Assembly (NCBI RefSeq): GCF_000719335.1
Contig: NZ_JOGB01000023.1
Coordinates: 1 to 64,000, forward strand
Origin: Streptomyces sp. NRRL S-87
Lineage (GTDB): Bacteria > Actinomycetota > Actinomycetes > Streptomycetales > Streptomycetaceae
Length of the DNA: 64,000 nucleotides
Reading direction: 5' to 3'
In this document: positions 7,591-15,800 of the stretch, piece after piece
Layout of the letters: every line of letters starts with the position of its first letter
How positions within the stretch are numbered: position 1 is the stretch's first letter
Program-made: the position numbers and the translations under genes
Notes under the pieces: model-generated
What the model was told of the DNA's origin: nothing
What the model saw: only the letters and a program-made list of their open reading frames with translations
Databases searched by the model: none

Positions 7591-8743
7591 GATGAGGGCG
7601 CCCTGGAAGTTCAGCAGCGGCACGTCCCGAACGACTTCGCGCTCCCTCGGCGTCAGCGTGCGCCGGGGGCGGCGGATGACGGTCCGGAGCGGGCCGCGCG
7701 GTGTCCTCGGCGGTCGGGCGGGGCGTCTGCACGCCGGGGCAGTAGCCGCCCTCGTCCGCCCACTGCTCGGCGGCATCGCGCTGCGCCTGGAGCTCCTGCT
7801 CGACAAGCGTCACCGGCCGCCGGTAGTTGCGCAACGCGTGGCTGGCGAGCGGGGGCAGGCGGCGCGCGGCGGCCTTCTTGTCGTCGCTGCGGTCGTACTG
7901 CTTGGCGACCTGGGTGTAGCGGGCCTGGTAGGCGTCCCGGTCCGTGGCGTAGAGGCCTTCGGGGTATAGCCGGGCGAGTTCCAGCGCGACCTGCCCCATG
8001 GGGCTGGGGATGAGTGCGCGGGTGCCGTCGGGCTGTCGGGCGGCGGCCAGGAATCGCGACGCGTACAAGGCCCGGGTCCGCTCGCTGCTGACCTTGCGGC
8101 CGCCCGCCCCTGCACCTTCCCGCGCGGCCTGGCGGGCCTGCCCGTTGCTCCAGTACAGGCGGCCGGTCTCGGCGGCCTCCAGCACGCGCAGGTGCCCGGC
8201 CGTCCAGCCGAGTTCAGGAACGGCGTCTTCGGCGTAGTAACGGTTCATGCACGCCTGGCGGCGGTTCTCCTCGTCCATGCCGGTGGCGGTTCGCTCCTCG
8301 GCCTCGGCCCGGGCTTCCTGACGGCGCCGCTCGCTCTCGCGCTCGGCGTGCTGCTGCGGCGCCAGCGGCTGCTCCAGTTCCGCGCGCAGCGTGGCGGCCG
8401 TCGCGTCGAGACCGGCGGCCCTCTGGGCGTGGACGGCGGCGTCGGCGGCGGCCTTGGCGTAATGGGTGAGGGTGTGCTCGGCGGCGCCGTCGGCCGCCCA
8501 TTCGGCCGCCCACTCAGCGTATTTCTCCGCCTCGACCGCCTGCACGTGGGCGGTGTGCATGGCCTCCTCCAGGCGGGCGGTGCTGCCGGAGCGGCTGGCG
8601 CACACGGCCTCGGTGGCCTTGTCGGCCGCGGCGACAGCGAGCGCTGCGGCAGCCTGGGCGATGCGGATGAGCTTCTGCGGGCGGGACTCGGTCCGGTGGG
8701 GTACGGGGGGTTCTGTGGCAGGAGCGCCCTGGTGGTCGGTCAT
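7409..8743 (-). CDS. Helical hypothetical protein, probably frameshifted near its 3' end
   Basis: 444 codons are open from the ATG at 8743 (MTDHQGAPATEPP), which follows the repeated leader B. The protein is Ala/Glu-rich and strongly helical, with a Q/E/R-rich coil around residues 130-170 and a better-ordered region (ELGWTAGHLRVLEAAETGRL) near residues 185-290. No family recognised. Codon bias is normal down to about position 7700, where it moves to another frame that reads into the DUF6248 domain; the last ~95 codons of this open frame are low-bias and likely not translated in the ancestral gene. Treat 7700-8743 as real coding sequence and the tail as doubtful. Confidence 0.65.
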   Translation of the reverse strand: MTDHQGAPATEPPVPHRTESRPQKLIRIAQAAAALAVAAADKATEAVCASRSGSTARLEEAMHTAHVQAVEAEKYAEWAAEWAADGAAEHTLTHYAKAAADAAVHAQRAAGLDATAATLRAELEQPLAPQQHAERESERRRQEARAEAEERTATGMDEENRRQACMNRYYAEDAVPELGWTAGHLRVLEAAETGRLYWSNGQARQAAREGAGAGGRKVSSERTRALYASRFLAAARQPDGTRALIPSPMGQVALELARLYPEGLYATDRDAYQARYTQVAKQYDRSDDKKAAARRLPPLASHALRNYRRPVTLVEQELQAQRDAAEQWADEGGYCPGVQTPRPTAEDTARPAPDRHPPPPAHADAEGARSRSGRAAAELPGRPHHGPGRPGAQRVPDARSRGGVGARARVAQPLPAHREQVPVGLLPVVHVRTRSLLELPLAPM

Positions 8744-8754
8744 CGGCTTCCTTG

Positions 8755-8857
8755 GGGTGTTGAGGGGTTTCGGTGCGGCCCTCAGGCCGGCGTCGGATCG
8801 GGATTCCCGCCCCAATCCGACACAACCAATACTCTCAAGTTTTCAGGTGGGGGTCAA
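8755..8857 (-). promoter_or_regulatory. Promoter and repeated leader, copy B
   Basis: TTGACC (8857-8852), 17-bp spacer, GAGTAT (8834-8829) on the - strand, followed by leader elements GGGGCGGGAATCCC (8813-8800) and a CACCGAAACCCCTCAAC segment near 8770-8757. Drives the 8743 gene. Confidence 0.75.
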
Positions 8858-8910
8858 GGCCCTTTCAGATCAGTGGGCCTGACCCTCCGCCGGAAGTGCG
8901 GCTGGGCCGC

Positions 8911-9525
8911 TCAGGCCGTTCTACGGGCCTCGGTGACGATCCGCTTCCAGGTACTGACCGATCCGCCGTGGCGCTCGGCGAGCAAGGCGGCCACCTCTCC
9001 CGGCTTGGCCTTGGGCGTGGCCTGGAGCGCCAGGGCGGCCTGGCGGACGCGGGGGTCGGGCGCCTTCTCCGTGGGGCCGGACGGGCGGCCGCCGACGGTT
9101 CCGAAGGCGGGGTTCTTGTCGGCGAACTCCCACAGCTGACGCCGGGTGCGGTACTCGCGGGTGCGGGTCGGCAGCTGCTCGATGTACGCCGGGTCGGGCC
9201 ACCCCGCGGGCGGCTTCTTGCCGTACTGGGTGATACGGCTGGTGTCGACGCCGAGCACGCGGGCCTGCGCGGCCGGCGCCAGGAGCTCGTCCGGGTCGCC
9301 GCTGCGGTCGACCTTCGACTCCACGGCGGGCGCCTGACGGCTCTGCTCGAACCAGGTGGTCCACTGCTCCAGGTCCCAGTGCATGACGCGGTCGATGGTG
9401 CGGGCCGGCGGGTGGCCGTTCGTCTCGCGGTCACGCCACAGGTCGGCGATGGTGGTCCGGCTGTAGCCGCTGTGCTTGATCAGGTCCTCGCGGTTCGCCC
9501 ACTGGCGGCCCTCGACGGTCTTCAC
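8911..9525 (-). CDS. Putative DNA-binding protein (two helix-turn-helix-like segments)
   Basis: 204 residues from a GTG at 9525 with CAGGAG 6-7 nt upstream. The N-terminus reads WANREDLIKHSGYSRTTIADLW, an excisionase/MerR-like helix-turn-helix. A second segment in the middle (AARVLGVD-type: QARVLGVDTSRITQYGKKP) looks like another one, and the C-terminus (GEVAALLAERHGGSVSTWKRIV) a third. It therefore looks like a multi-HTH DNA-binding protein rather than an enzyme. It is the last gene of the five-gene unit started by promoter G, and could be the regulator acting on the shared promoters (inference). Confidence 0.75.
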   Translation of the reverse strand: MKTVEGRQWANREDLIKHSGYSRTTIADLWRDRETNGHPPARTIDRVMHWDLEQWTTWFEQSRQAPAVESKVDRSGDPDELLAPAAQARVLGVDTSRITQYGKKPPAGWPDPAYIEQLPTRTREYRTRRQLWEFADKNPAFGTVGGRPSGPTEKAPDPRVRQAALALQATPKAKPGEVAALLAERHGGSVSTWKRIVTEARRTA

Positions 9526-9597
9526 GGTGTGCTCCTGGTGGTGGGGGTCCTGGGTACGATGATGGCTGGTTCGGTTATGGGTCTGTTGAGGGCCCTC

Positions 9598-9634
9598 GGT
9601 GGCCGGACCGCCGGCCCGGCGGGATTCCCAACGC
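9598..9634 (-). repeat. Repeated leader, copy C (degenerate)
   Basis: TGGGAATCCCGCC on the - strand (core 9621-9629) upstream of the 9525 GTG gene. Only the GGGATTCCC core is well kept; the CACCGAA..CTCAAC half is weak. Confidence 0.5.
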
Positions 9635-9667
9635 TTTGCGCCCCGCCGGGCCTCACGCTGTCCGCCG

Positions 9668-10540
9668 TCAGCTTCGGGCACGCTCGATGATCGCGCGCAG
9701 GGTGATGGACTTCTTGAAGGGCTGGCCCATCTCGGCCTCGGCCTCGGCGTACTCGGCGAACAACTGCGGGTTGAGCTGGGCGGAGCGGACCAGGTCGTCG
9801 GTATGGGCGAGCGGGCAGGCCCGGCAGCTCAGACGGCGCATGCCCTGGTCGTACGCCTCGTGGTGCGCGATGCCGTTCTCCCGGTGGACTTCCCAGACCT
9901 GCTCGGTGGTGAGCCGGTGGATCGGCAGCCACGTCGTCACGACCCGCTTCGTGCCCTTGCCGCTCATGCGGTGGCGCTCGACCTCGGGCTTCTTGGCGCG
10001 GGCCGGGGACTCCTCGGCGCGCATGCCCATCGCGTACCCGGCCCTGACCGGGCGTCCCAAGTTCAACTCGGCGCCGACTTGGTCCACGTAGTCCCGGCCG
10101 GGCCCGGTCTTACCCTCGGCCGTGCAGTAGCGCGCGAAAAACCCGGGCCAGTTCCCGTGGGCACGGATCCGCTGCCACAGCGACCCCCAGCGCTCGTTGC
10201 GGCGGACGGCGAAGGGAACGCCGTACTGCTCGGCGTGCGCACGGGCGACGTCGAGCGCGCCGGGCCACTCGACCAGGTGCCCCCTCTGGGTGGTCCCGAG
10301 GTCGCAGTGCAGCACGTGGACCTTGTGGAGCTGGCCGGCCTTGTCGGCCTGGGTGCACACCTCGTGCACAAGCGCGCCGGAGTCCTTGCCGCCGCTGTCG
10401 CCGACGATGACCACGTCGTGGGCGTCGAAGTCGAACTCGACGGGCGCCTCGGACGCCGCGGGCGGGGCAGGCGCAGGGAACAGCTCCATCTGGGCGGCGC
10501 ACCCGCTGCCGCACGGCGGGGTGAAGGTCTGCTTCGTCAT
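9668..10540 (-). CDS. Phosphoadenosine-phosphosulfate reductase family protein
   Basis: 290 residues from the ATG at 10540 (AGGAGAAG ribosome site 3-10 nt upstream). The PP-loop SGGKDSG at about residues 49-55 follows a hydrophobic strand (DVVIVGDSGGKDS), the hallmark of the PAPS reductase / N-type ATP pyrophosphatase fold. A later stretch RRLSCRACPLA carries a CxxC pair. Plasmid and phage relatives are often not assimilatory enzymes; some act in DNA or tRNA modification (for example DndC-like sulfur transfer). No dndA/B/D/E partner is visible here, so the substrate is unknown. Lies in a unit with three small acidic hypothetical proteins and an HTH protein. Confidence 0.85.
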   Translation of the reverse strand: MTKQTFTPPCGSGCAAQMELFPAPAPPAASEAPVEFDFDAHDVVIVGDSGGKDSGALVHEVCTQADKAGQLHKVHVLHCDLGTTQRGHLVEWPGALDVARAHAEQYGVPFAVRRNERWGSLWQRIRAHGNWPGFFARYCTAEGKTGPGRDYVDQVGAELNLGRPVRAGYAMGMRAEESPARAKKPEVERHRMSGKGTKRVVTTWLPIHRLTTEQVWEVHRENGIAHHEAYDQGMRRLSCRACPLAHTDDLVRSAQLNPQLFAEYAEAEAEMGQPFKKSITLRAIIERARS

Positions 10541-10554
10541 GGTCTTCTCCTGGT

Positions 10555-10610
10555 TGAGGTGTTCGGTGCGCTCGCGCCGGGCCCCGGCGGGGGAACGGGA
10601 TTCCCGCCCC
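10555..10610 (-). repeat. Repeated leader, copy D
   Basis: GGGGCGGGAATCCC (10610-10597) and GCACCGAACACCTCAACC (about 10570-10553) directly in front of the PAPS reductase-like gene. Confidence 0.7.
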
Positions 10611-10634
10611 GCTCCCCCGCCGGACTGGCGCCGG

Positions 10635-11324
10635 TCACTCGACCCGGTCGACCCGGGCGTAGTTGTGGAAGTCGTCGCTGACAACGAACTCGGTCGGCTC
10701 CACCGGCGCGCACACCCAGGTGGCCATCGGGCCGGGCGTCTCCTGCTGGCCGCTGAGCCACCGGTGGATGTCGGCCCGGACCTCGAAGAGGCTTCCGTCC
10801 TCCTCCTCGGCAAAGAACGTTGAGGTGCCGCCGAACCCGTTCTCGTCCGCGTACTCCCACACGCAGACCAGGTAGGGGCCGCCCTCGTCGTAGATGCGGC
10901 CGAAGACGCTGCGGATGTCCCGGGCGCTGTAGCCGTCCGCGAACCTGCCGTGCAGGTGCGCGATGTCGCCCAGCGGGTCGGGGCGCCGCAGGTCCTCCGC
11001 GGCCTCCATGCTCGGCGCAGGCGGCTCCTGGTTCTCATGCTCGCCACCGTGCTGAACGACCAGGTCGCGCACGGCCTCGATCGGTACGTCCCCGTACAGC
11101 GAGCCGCCGCGGAAGGTGCCGCCGGTCAGCCACTCCTCCAGGTCGTCCTTGTTGCCCCAGCCCTCCGCGTCGGGGGCGGCCAGCCCCGGGTAGAGGAAGA
11201 CCTCCTGCGCCACGGCGGCACCGGGGCAGATCTTGAGGGTGAGCAAGTGGCCGTCGGCGAGGCGGATGCCGTTGAAGTCGCTGCCGTCGGTGGTGAGGCT
11301 GTCGAGTCGAGGCGTGCTGGTCAT
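10635..11324 (-). CDS. Acidic hypothetical protein
   Basis: 229 residues, start MTSTPRLDSLTTDGSDF. No family recognised. It is rich in Asp/Glu and Gly, has no signal peptide or membrane helix, and looks like a soluble alpha/beta protein. Two halves can be seen: a part with LLTLKICPGAAVAQEVFLYPG and a second with GGPYLVCVWEYADENGF ... FEVRADIHRW, joined by a Pro/Ala linker near residue 100. Middle gene of the promoter-G unit. It has the leader repeat in front, like its neighbours. Confidence 0.75.
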   Translation of the reverse strand: MTSTPRLDSLTTDGSDFNGIRLADGHLLTLKICPGAAVAQEVFLYPGLAAPDAEGWGNKDDLEEWLTGGTFRGGSLYGDVPIEAVRDLVVQHGGEHENQEPPAPSMEAAEDLRRPDPLGDIAHLHGRFADGYSARDIRSVFGRIYDEGGPYLVCVWEYADENGFGGTSTFFAEEEDGSLFEVRADIHRWLSGQQETPGPMATWVCAPVEPTEFVVSDDFHNYARVDRVE

Positions 11325-11342
11325 CGTTGGTCAGCCCTTCGG

Positions 11343-11385
11343 TCAAGGTGGTTCGGTGTGGCCCGGTCGGCGGGATCCCCGCCCC
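11343..11385 (-). repeat. Repeated leader, copy E
   Basis: GGGGCGGGGATCCC (11385-11372) and GCCACACCGAACCACCTTG (about 11362-11344) upstream of the 11324 gene. Confidence 0.65.
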
Positions 11386-11498
11386 GCCGGCCGGGCCTTC
11401 TCGGACGCGCCGCAGTCGGCGCGGGACCGGGGCGGCGTGGTGGCCACCCCGGGGCGCATTCATCAGGTGTTGCCGGTCGCTGCTGGGCGCGCTGGCCG

Positions 11499-11888
11499 TC
11501 AGCTTCCCGGGTGGCCCTCCACCACGGCCCAGGCCCACTCGTATGCGCCGACGCAGTAGTAGCCGTCCTCGGTCGGCTTGAGGACGTTGCCCGAGTCGGG
11601 GCCGTCCTGGTCGAACCACGTCCATTCGATCTTCAGGACAAGCGCCCTCGGGTCTCCCTCGGCGTTCACGCCGCCCTCGTGGACGTGGATGGTGGGTGCG
11701 AAGTCGTAGCCGTCCCGAACGGCAAGGGCGGCGTGGACCTCCGCGATCCGGCGGACGGTGCCCAAGGTGAAGTAGGGGATCACGAAGCCGTTCCAGCGCT
11801 CGGCCGGGTCGATGAGGGCGGGGTACGTCGTGGTTCCGTCGGCGGTGACGAGGGTCTCGATGTATGCGGGGTCCGCGGAAACGATCAC
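11499..11888 (-). CDS. Small hypothetical protein
   Basis: 129 residues from a GTG at 11888 with CAGGAG 6 nt upstream. No family recognised. Aromatic-rich and acidic (YIETLV..., IEWTWFDQDG, YYCVGAYEWAWAVVEG), likely a compact soluble fold. Second gene of the promoter-G unit; leader copy F lies in front of it. Confidence 0.75.
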   Translation of the reverse strand: MIVSADPAYIETLVTADGTTTYPALIDPAERWNGFVIPYFTLGTVRRIAEVHAALAVRDGYDFAPTIHVHEGGVNAEGDPRALVLKIEWTWFDQDGPDSGNVLKPTEDGYYCVGAYEWAWAVVEGHPGS

Positions 11889-11945
11889 AGGTGGCTCCTG
11901 TCTGGCCGCATCGCTGGCGCGCCTGACGCAGCGGGGCACGGCCGG

Positions 11946-11997
11946 TTGAGGTGTGCTCGGTGGGTGGGGTCCACGGCCGGGCGGGGATTCCCGCCCC
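11946..11997 (-). repeat. Repeated leader, copy F
   Basis: GGGGCGGGAATCCC (11997-11984) and CACCGAGCACACCTCAACC (about 11963-11945), ~60 nt upstream of the GTG at 11888. Confidence 0.65.
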
Positions 11998-12022
11998 CGC
12001 CCGTCCGCGGGGTGATGGCCGG

Positions 12023-12352
12023 TCAGGCCTGCTGCGCGCCCATCTGGAGCATCAGCCAGTCCGAGCCGCCCTTGGACCGGACGAGTCCGGCGTAGAGCAG
12101 CACGGTCTCGTCCTCGGTGAGGGCGCGGACGCCGTTGTCGGCGAGGAAGGCGTCGATCGCCTCCAGCGGCTCGTCGGCGTACTGGAAGGTGTCGGTCAGG
12201 CCGTGGATGCCGGACGGCTCGCCGTCCTTCCAGAGCTGGACGGAGAAGGTCCGCAGGACCGGGTCGAAGACCGGCCTCAGCTCGGCGTTGGCGGCCTCGG
12301 CCCCGTCGGGGTCGGAGAGGGGAAGGCGGCTGAGGTTCTCGAAGTCGATCAC
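12023..12352 (-). CDS. Small hypothetical protein, first gene of the promoter-G unit
   Basis: 109 residues from a GTG at 12352 (GAAGGG 6 nt upstream); an in-frame start further up lies in the leader and is not preferred. No family recognised. Acidic, soluble, with FENLSRLPLSDPDG and a LTEDETVLLYAGLVRSKGG segment. It has the leader and promoter immediately upstream and is the promoter-proximal gene of five. Confidence 0.7.
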   Translation of the reverse strand: MIDFENLSRLPLSDPDGAEAANAELRPVFDPVLRTFSVQLWKDGEPSGIHGLTDTFQYADEPLEAIDAFLADNGVRALTEDETVLLYAGLVRSKGGSDWLMLQMGAQQA

Positions 12353-12364
12353 GATGTGCCCTTC

Positions 12365-12467
12365 GTTGAGGTGGTCTCGGTGTCGGCCCGCGGGCCGGTG
12401 CCGGTTGGGGGATTCCCGCCCCCCTTCCGACATAACCAATACTCTCAAGTTTTTGGATGTGGGTCAA
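12365..12467 (-). promoter_or_regulatory. Promoter and repeated leader, copy G
   Basis: TTGACC (12467-12462), 17-bp spacer, GAGTAT (12444-12439), then GGGGCGGGAATCCC (12422-12409) and CACCGAGACCACCTCAAC (about 12382-12365). Sequence around the -10 is nearly identical to copies A and B. Confidence 0.75.
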
Positions 12468-12469
12468 GC

Positions 12470-12884
12470 CTGAAAGGCCAGGCCAGAGGGGCATTTCACG
12501 GCAAGTTTCCGCACGCCTTCACACGTCCGGTCGCTGGCCGGTCGGACCGGCGAGACCAGCAGCGCTGGAAGCGGCGCCGAGTCCAGCCGGATCGCGGCAG
12601 CGACCCGCTCCCCCTCAGCCGCAGCCGGGCGGTGTGCTCGCCTCACGCTCCCGCATGCGCGACGACGGGGGCACGGCCTGCGCCCTCGAAGCCCGAAGGC
12701 CGGCAAACCGGACAAAAGCCAGGCACCCCTCCCCCGCCGCCAGCCGCCTTGCCACACGCCCGCTCACCCGCAGCCGCCAACGCAGCCGGCCACGGAGGCT
12801 TTCGGACCGTAGGCGCCTCACCCGGGCACGCCGACACCAGGCCCATGGCCATCAGTCCACCGATCTGATTGGCCTCCGCTCGGG
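12470..12884. other. Intergenic stretch without a supported gene
   Basis: About 415 bp between promoter G and the stop of the giant gene. Open frames have no consistent codon bias. No strong hairpin seen. Confidence 0.4.
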
Positions 12885-15800
12885 TCAGCGCTGCTGCGGC
12901 TTGCGCGGCTGAGGCTGTTCGGGCCCGCGTCGCAGGTGACCTGCTTGCTCCGTGCTGCCCGGAGCAGGCTTCTTCACGGGGCGCTTGGCCGTTGTCGACC
13001 GGCCTCGGGCCGCGGCCGCCGACACCTTCGGTCGGCCCCCCGGCATCGGTTTCGCCAGAGCTTCGCCCATCTTCCTCAAGGCCCCGATGTCCAGCTGGTC
13101 CACGACCCTCCCAGCCGGCGGGGTTCTGCGGCTTCCTGGCCGAGGGGCCGTGTAGGCGGTCGCGGCGTCTCCGAGGCGGAGCAGGGCCTCGGCGCTGGGC
13201 AGTGCGCCACCTCGCTCGTCGGCTCGGGCTCCGTCCCCGCGGAGCCTGCGGGCAGCGGCCTGGGCCAGCCCTGCGATCCTGTCGCACGCCTTGGCCGACA
13301 GTTCCCGTAGGAAGCCGCTGGCGCGTTCGTCGCCGAGCAGCCGGTCGAACTGCTCTCCGGCCCGCCGCTTGACGACCGTGAGCAGGTGTCCCATGGCGCC
13401 ACGGACGGTTTGGATCTTCTGCCACTCCGGCAAGTCCTGGAGCAAGTTCGAGAGGGTGTCCGCCTCCCGCAAGCTTTCGTTGACCGCTGCCGCAGCCTGG
13501 TGTTCGTCGCGCTCGGGCGTCGGTTCGGGCGCGGCCGGCGACGCGTCCGCGTCCGCTGCGGGAACGTCGCTGGCCGCCTCTGCGATGAGGCCCTGGAGGG
13601 TGACGAGGTCTTCGCGTACCTCGTCGTGCAGGTCGGCGGACGTGCCCCCCGTGCCCCCATTCGCAACGGTGTCGTCCCAGGCGGCGAGGAACTCCTGGAA
13701 TGAGTCGTGGAGGTCAGGATCACTCTCGCGTGCGGACTCGGGGTCGGGGCGCTCCTCCTGGCCTTCCTCCTTGGCTGCGTACACGGAGACCGGCAGCTCG
13801 TCCGTCCCCCACAGGGGCGCGTGTTCTGCCCCCTCCGCTTCCTCAGATGTGTGCCTGGCGGACTGGGGGTCTTCACGCGGCGTCGCAAGCTCGGGTACGT
13901 CGGGCGCCGCGGGCGCGGGCTCTCCTGTGAGACCTGCCGTGACGTCGTCCGTAGGGTCGCTCTCTCCCTCGGCCGGCCGGAACGCAGCGTTGGAGTCATC
14001 GGCGGGCGTCGCCTCGGGTGCCTGGTCAGCGGGCGCCGTCGGCTCTTCGGCGGCGGGCAGCTCCGGCTCTCCCATGATCGCATCACCGGCCTCGGCGGCG
14101 TCCGGCTCCGAGGGCTCCGCTGCTTGTGCCGTCGGCACGTCGTCCCTTGCGATGTCGGACGCCGGCGGGGAGAGCTCGGCGGCCGCGGCGGCTTCCTGCT
14201 GCGCAGCGTCCACGGTCGCCCGGAGGCGCTCCTGGAGGCGCCGGACGTCGAAGAGCACGTGCGCGAGGGGGAACACGAGGGTTGCGCGGGTCGCGCTGCC
14301 CGAAGAGGGGGGCAGCGTTCCGTTCCAGGTGGTTGCGGCCTGCTCGAGGGCGTGGAGGTCGGCGGCCATCATCCGGGCCCCCCGGCCTGCGGCATCTGCC
14401 ACGTCGGCGAGCCTGGTGGTGAGCTCGGCGTAGTGGCGGTTGCTCGCGTAGTTGGGCGAGAGCTGCCGCGCGGCTGTCTCGATGCTCAGAGCGTGCTGGG
14501 CCGCGAAGGTGCGCAGTTCGCTGCGCACCTGTTCGGCCCGGTCCTGGAGGTCGCTGCCCGGGGCGGCGACCACGGGCTCGCCCAGCGGGGAGCCGGTGAC
14601 GACGGCCCACATCACCGCCGCGTTCTCGGCGGCGGTCTCCGGGGTGTCGACCAGGGTGGTGACGTCGGGTGTGGCCAGCTGCATACGGGCGTACCAGCGG
14701 CCATCGGCCGTGCGTTGCAAGGTGGCGATGCTGGCTCCCTCGCGGCGCACTTCGCCCTGGTCGGCCTGCCCGTCCGTGCCCTCCAGGTGCAGCCGGTGCT
14801 GGTCGTAGGTCAGTGGGAAGGAGGTGGTGAAGCGCTGAGACCGCGCGGGTTCGTCGTGGCCGGCGGTCTGCTGCTGGGTCGGTGATTCCTGGTCCGTCGC
14901 ACCGGACCGGCCGGGGACGGCCTCCGCGTCTGCGCGGGCCGCCTCCAGGGTCGCCTGGAGGCGCTCTTGCAGGCGGGTGATGTCGTACCGCAGCTGCGCG
15001 AGCGGGAACGCCAGGAGGCGCCGCTCCTCGGTGGCCTCGGCCGGCAGGGCCCCGCCCCACCTGTTAACAACAGTGAGGACACCGGAGAGGTGCACGTCCA
15101 TCTGCTGGGAATCGTGGTTCTCAGCGGGGGCCTCGGCGAGGACCTCCAACCACGCGCGCAGTTGAGGCAGATTCCTTTCGGCTTCGCCCGCCTCCTCCGC
15201 TGCCGCGGTGATCAGCGCGAGGTGCTGCAGGGCGGCATCACGGAGGTCGGTACGCAGGACGTCCGCCCGTGCGAGCGTCCCCGTGGCTTCGGCGGCGTGA
15301 ACGGCCTCTCCGTAGGGCACCTGGTGGAGCACCGCGTACAGCAGGGCGCCGGAGGAGGCGGCCTCCTGGGGGGTGTCGGCCGGGCGCGCCTCGTCGGCGA
15401 CTGCGCCCTCGACCGCCAGGCGGGCGATCCAGCGGCTGTCCGCAGTCGGGGTGACTCGAGCGACGAGTGCGCCACCGACGTGCAGCTCACCGCGCTCGGG
15501 CCCCTGTCCGTCTCTGCCGAACAGGTGGAGCTCGTATCGGTCGTCCGTGAGGAGAGGTACGACTTCCGTGTAGGGCAGAGGCGGGGGCGGGTCCTCAATG
15601 CCCGTGTCCGCCGCGCCGCCGGCCTCGGCCGCCGCAGACGGTCCGCTCTCGGTCTGGTCGTCAGGTGTGGCCATCTGGGCTTCCTCCAGTGCGGTCTGGA
15701 CCGGCGTTTCAGCGGGCGCTGCCTCGACGACCGGCGCTGCGGCCCGCGGGGCGGGCGCGGGTGCGGGCTCCACCTGTGGCACGTCGGTAGGAGAGGCTTG

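Noticed and set aside
9668-10540. Dnd phosphorothioation locus
   Set aside because: Only a DndC-like PP-loop protein is present; no cysteine desulfurase, DndB, DndD or DndE genes were found in the window.
9668-11047. N-terminally extended PAPS reductase-like frame
   Set aside because: The extension runs antiparallel in bias to the 10635-11324 gene and across the leader repeat; ATG 10540 has a proper ribosome site.
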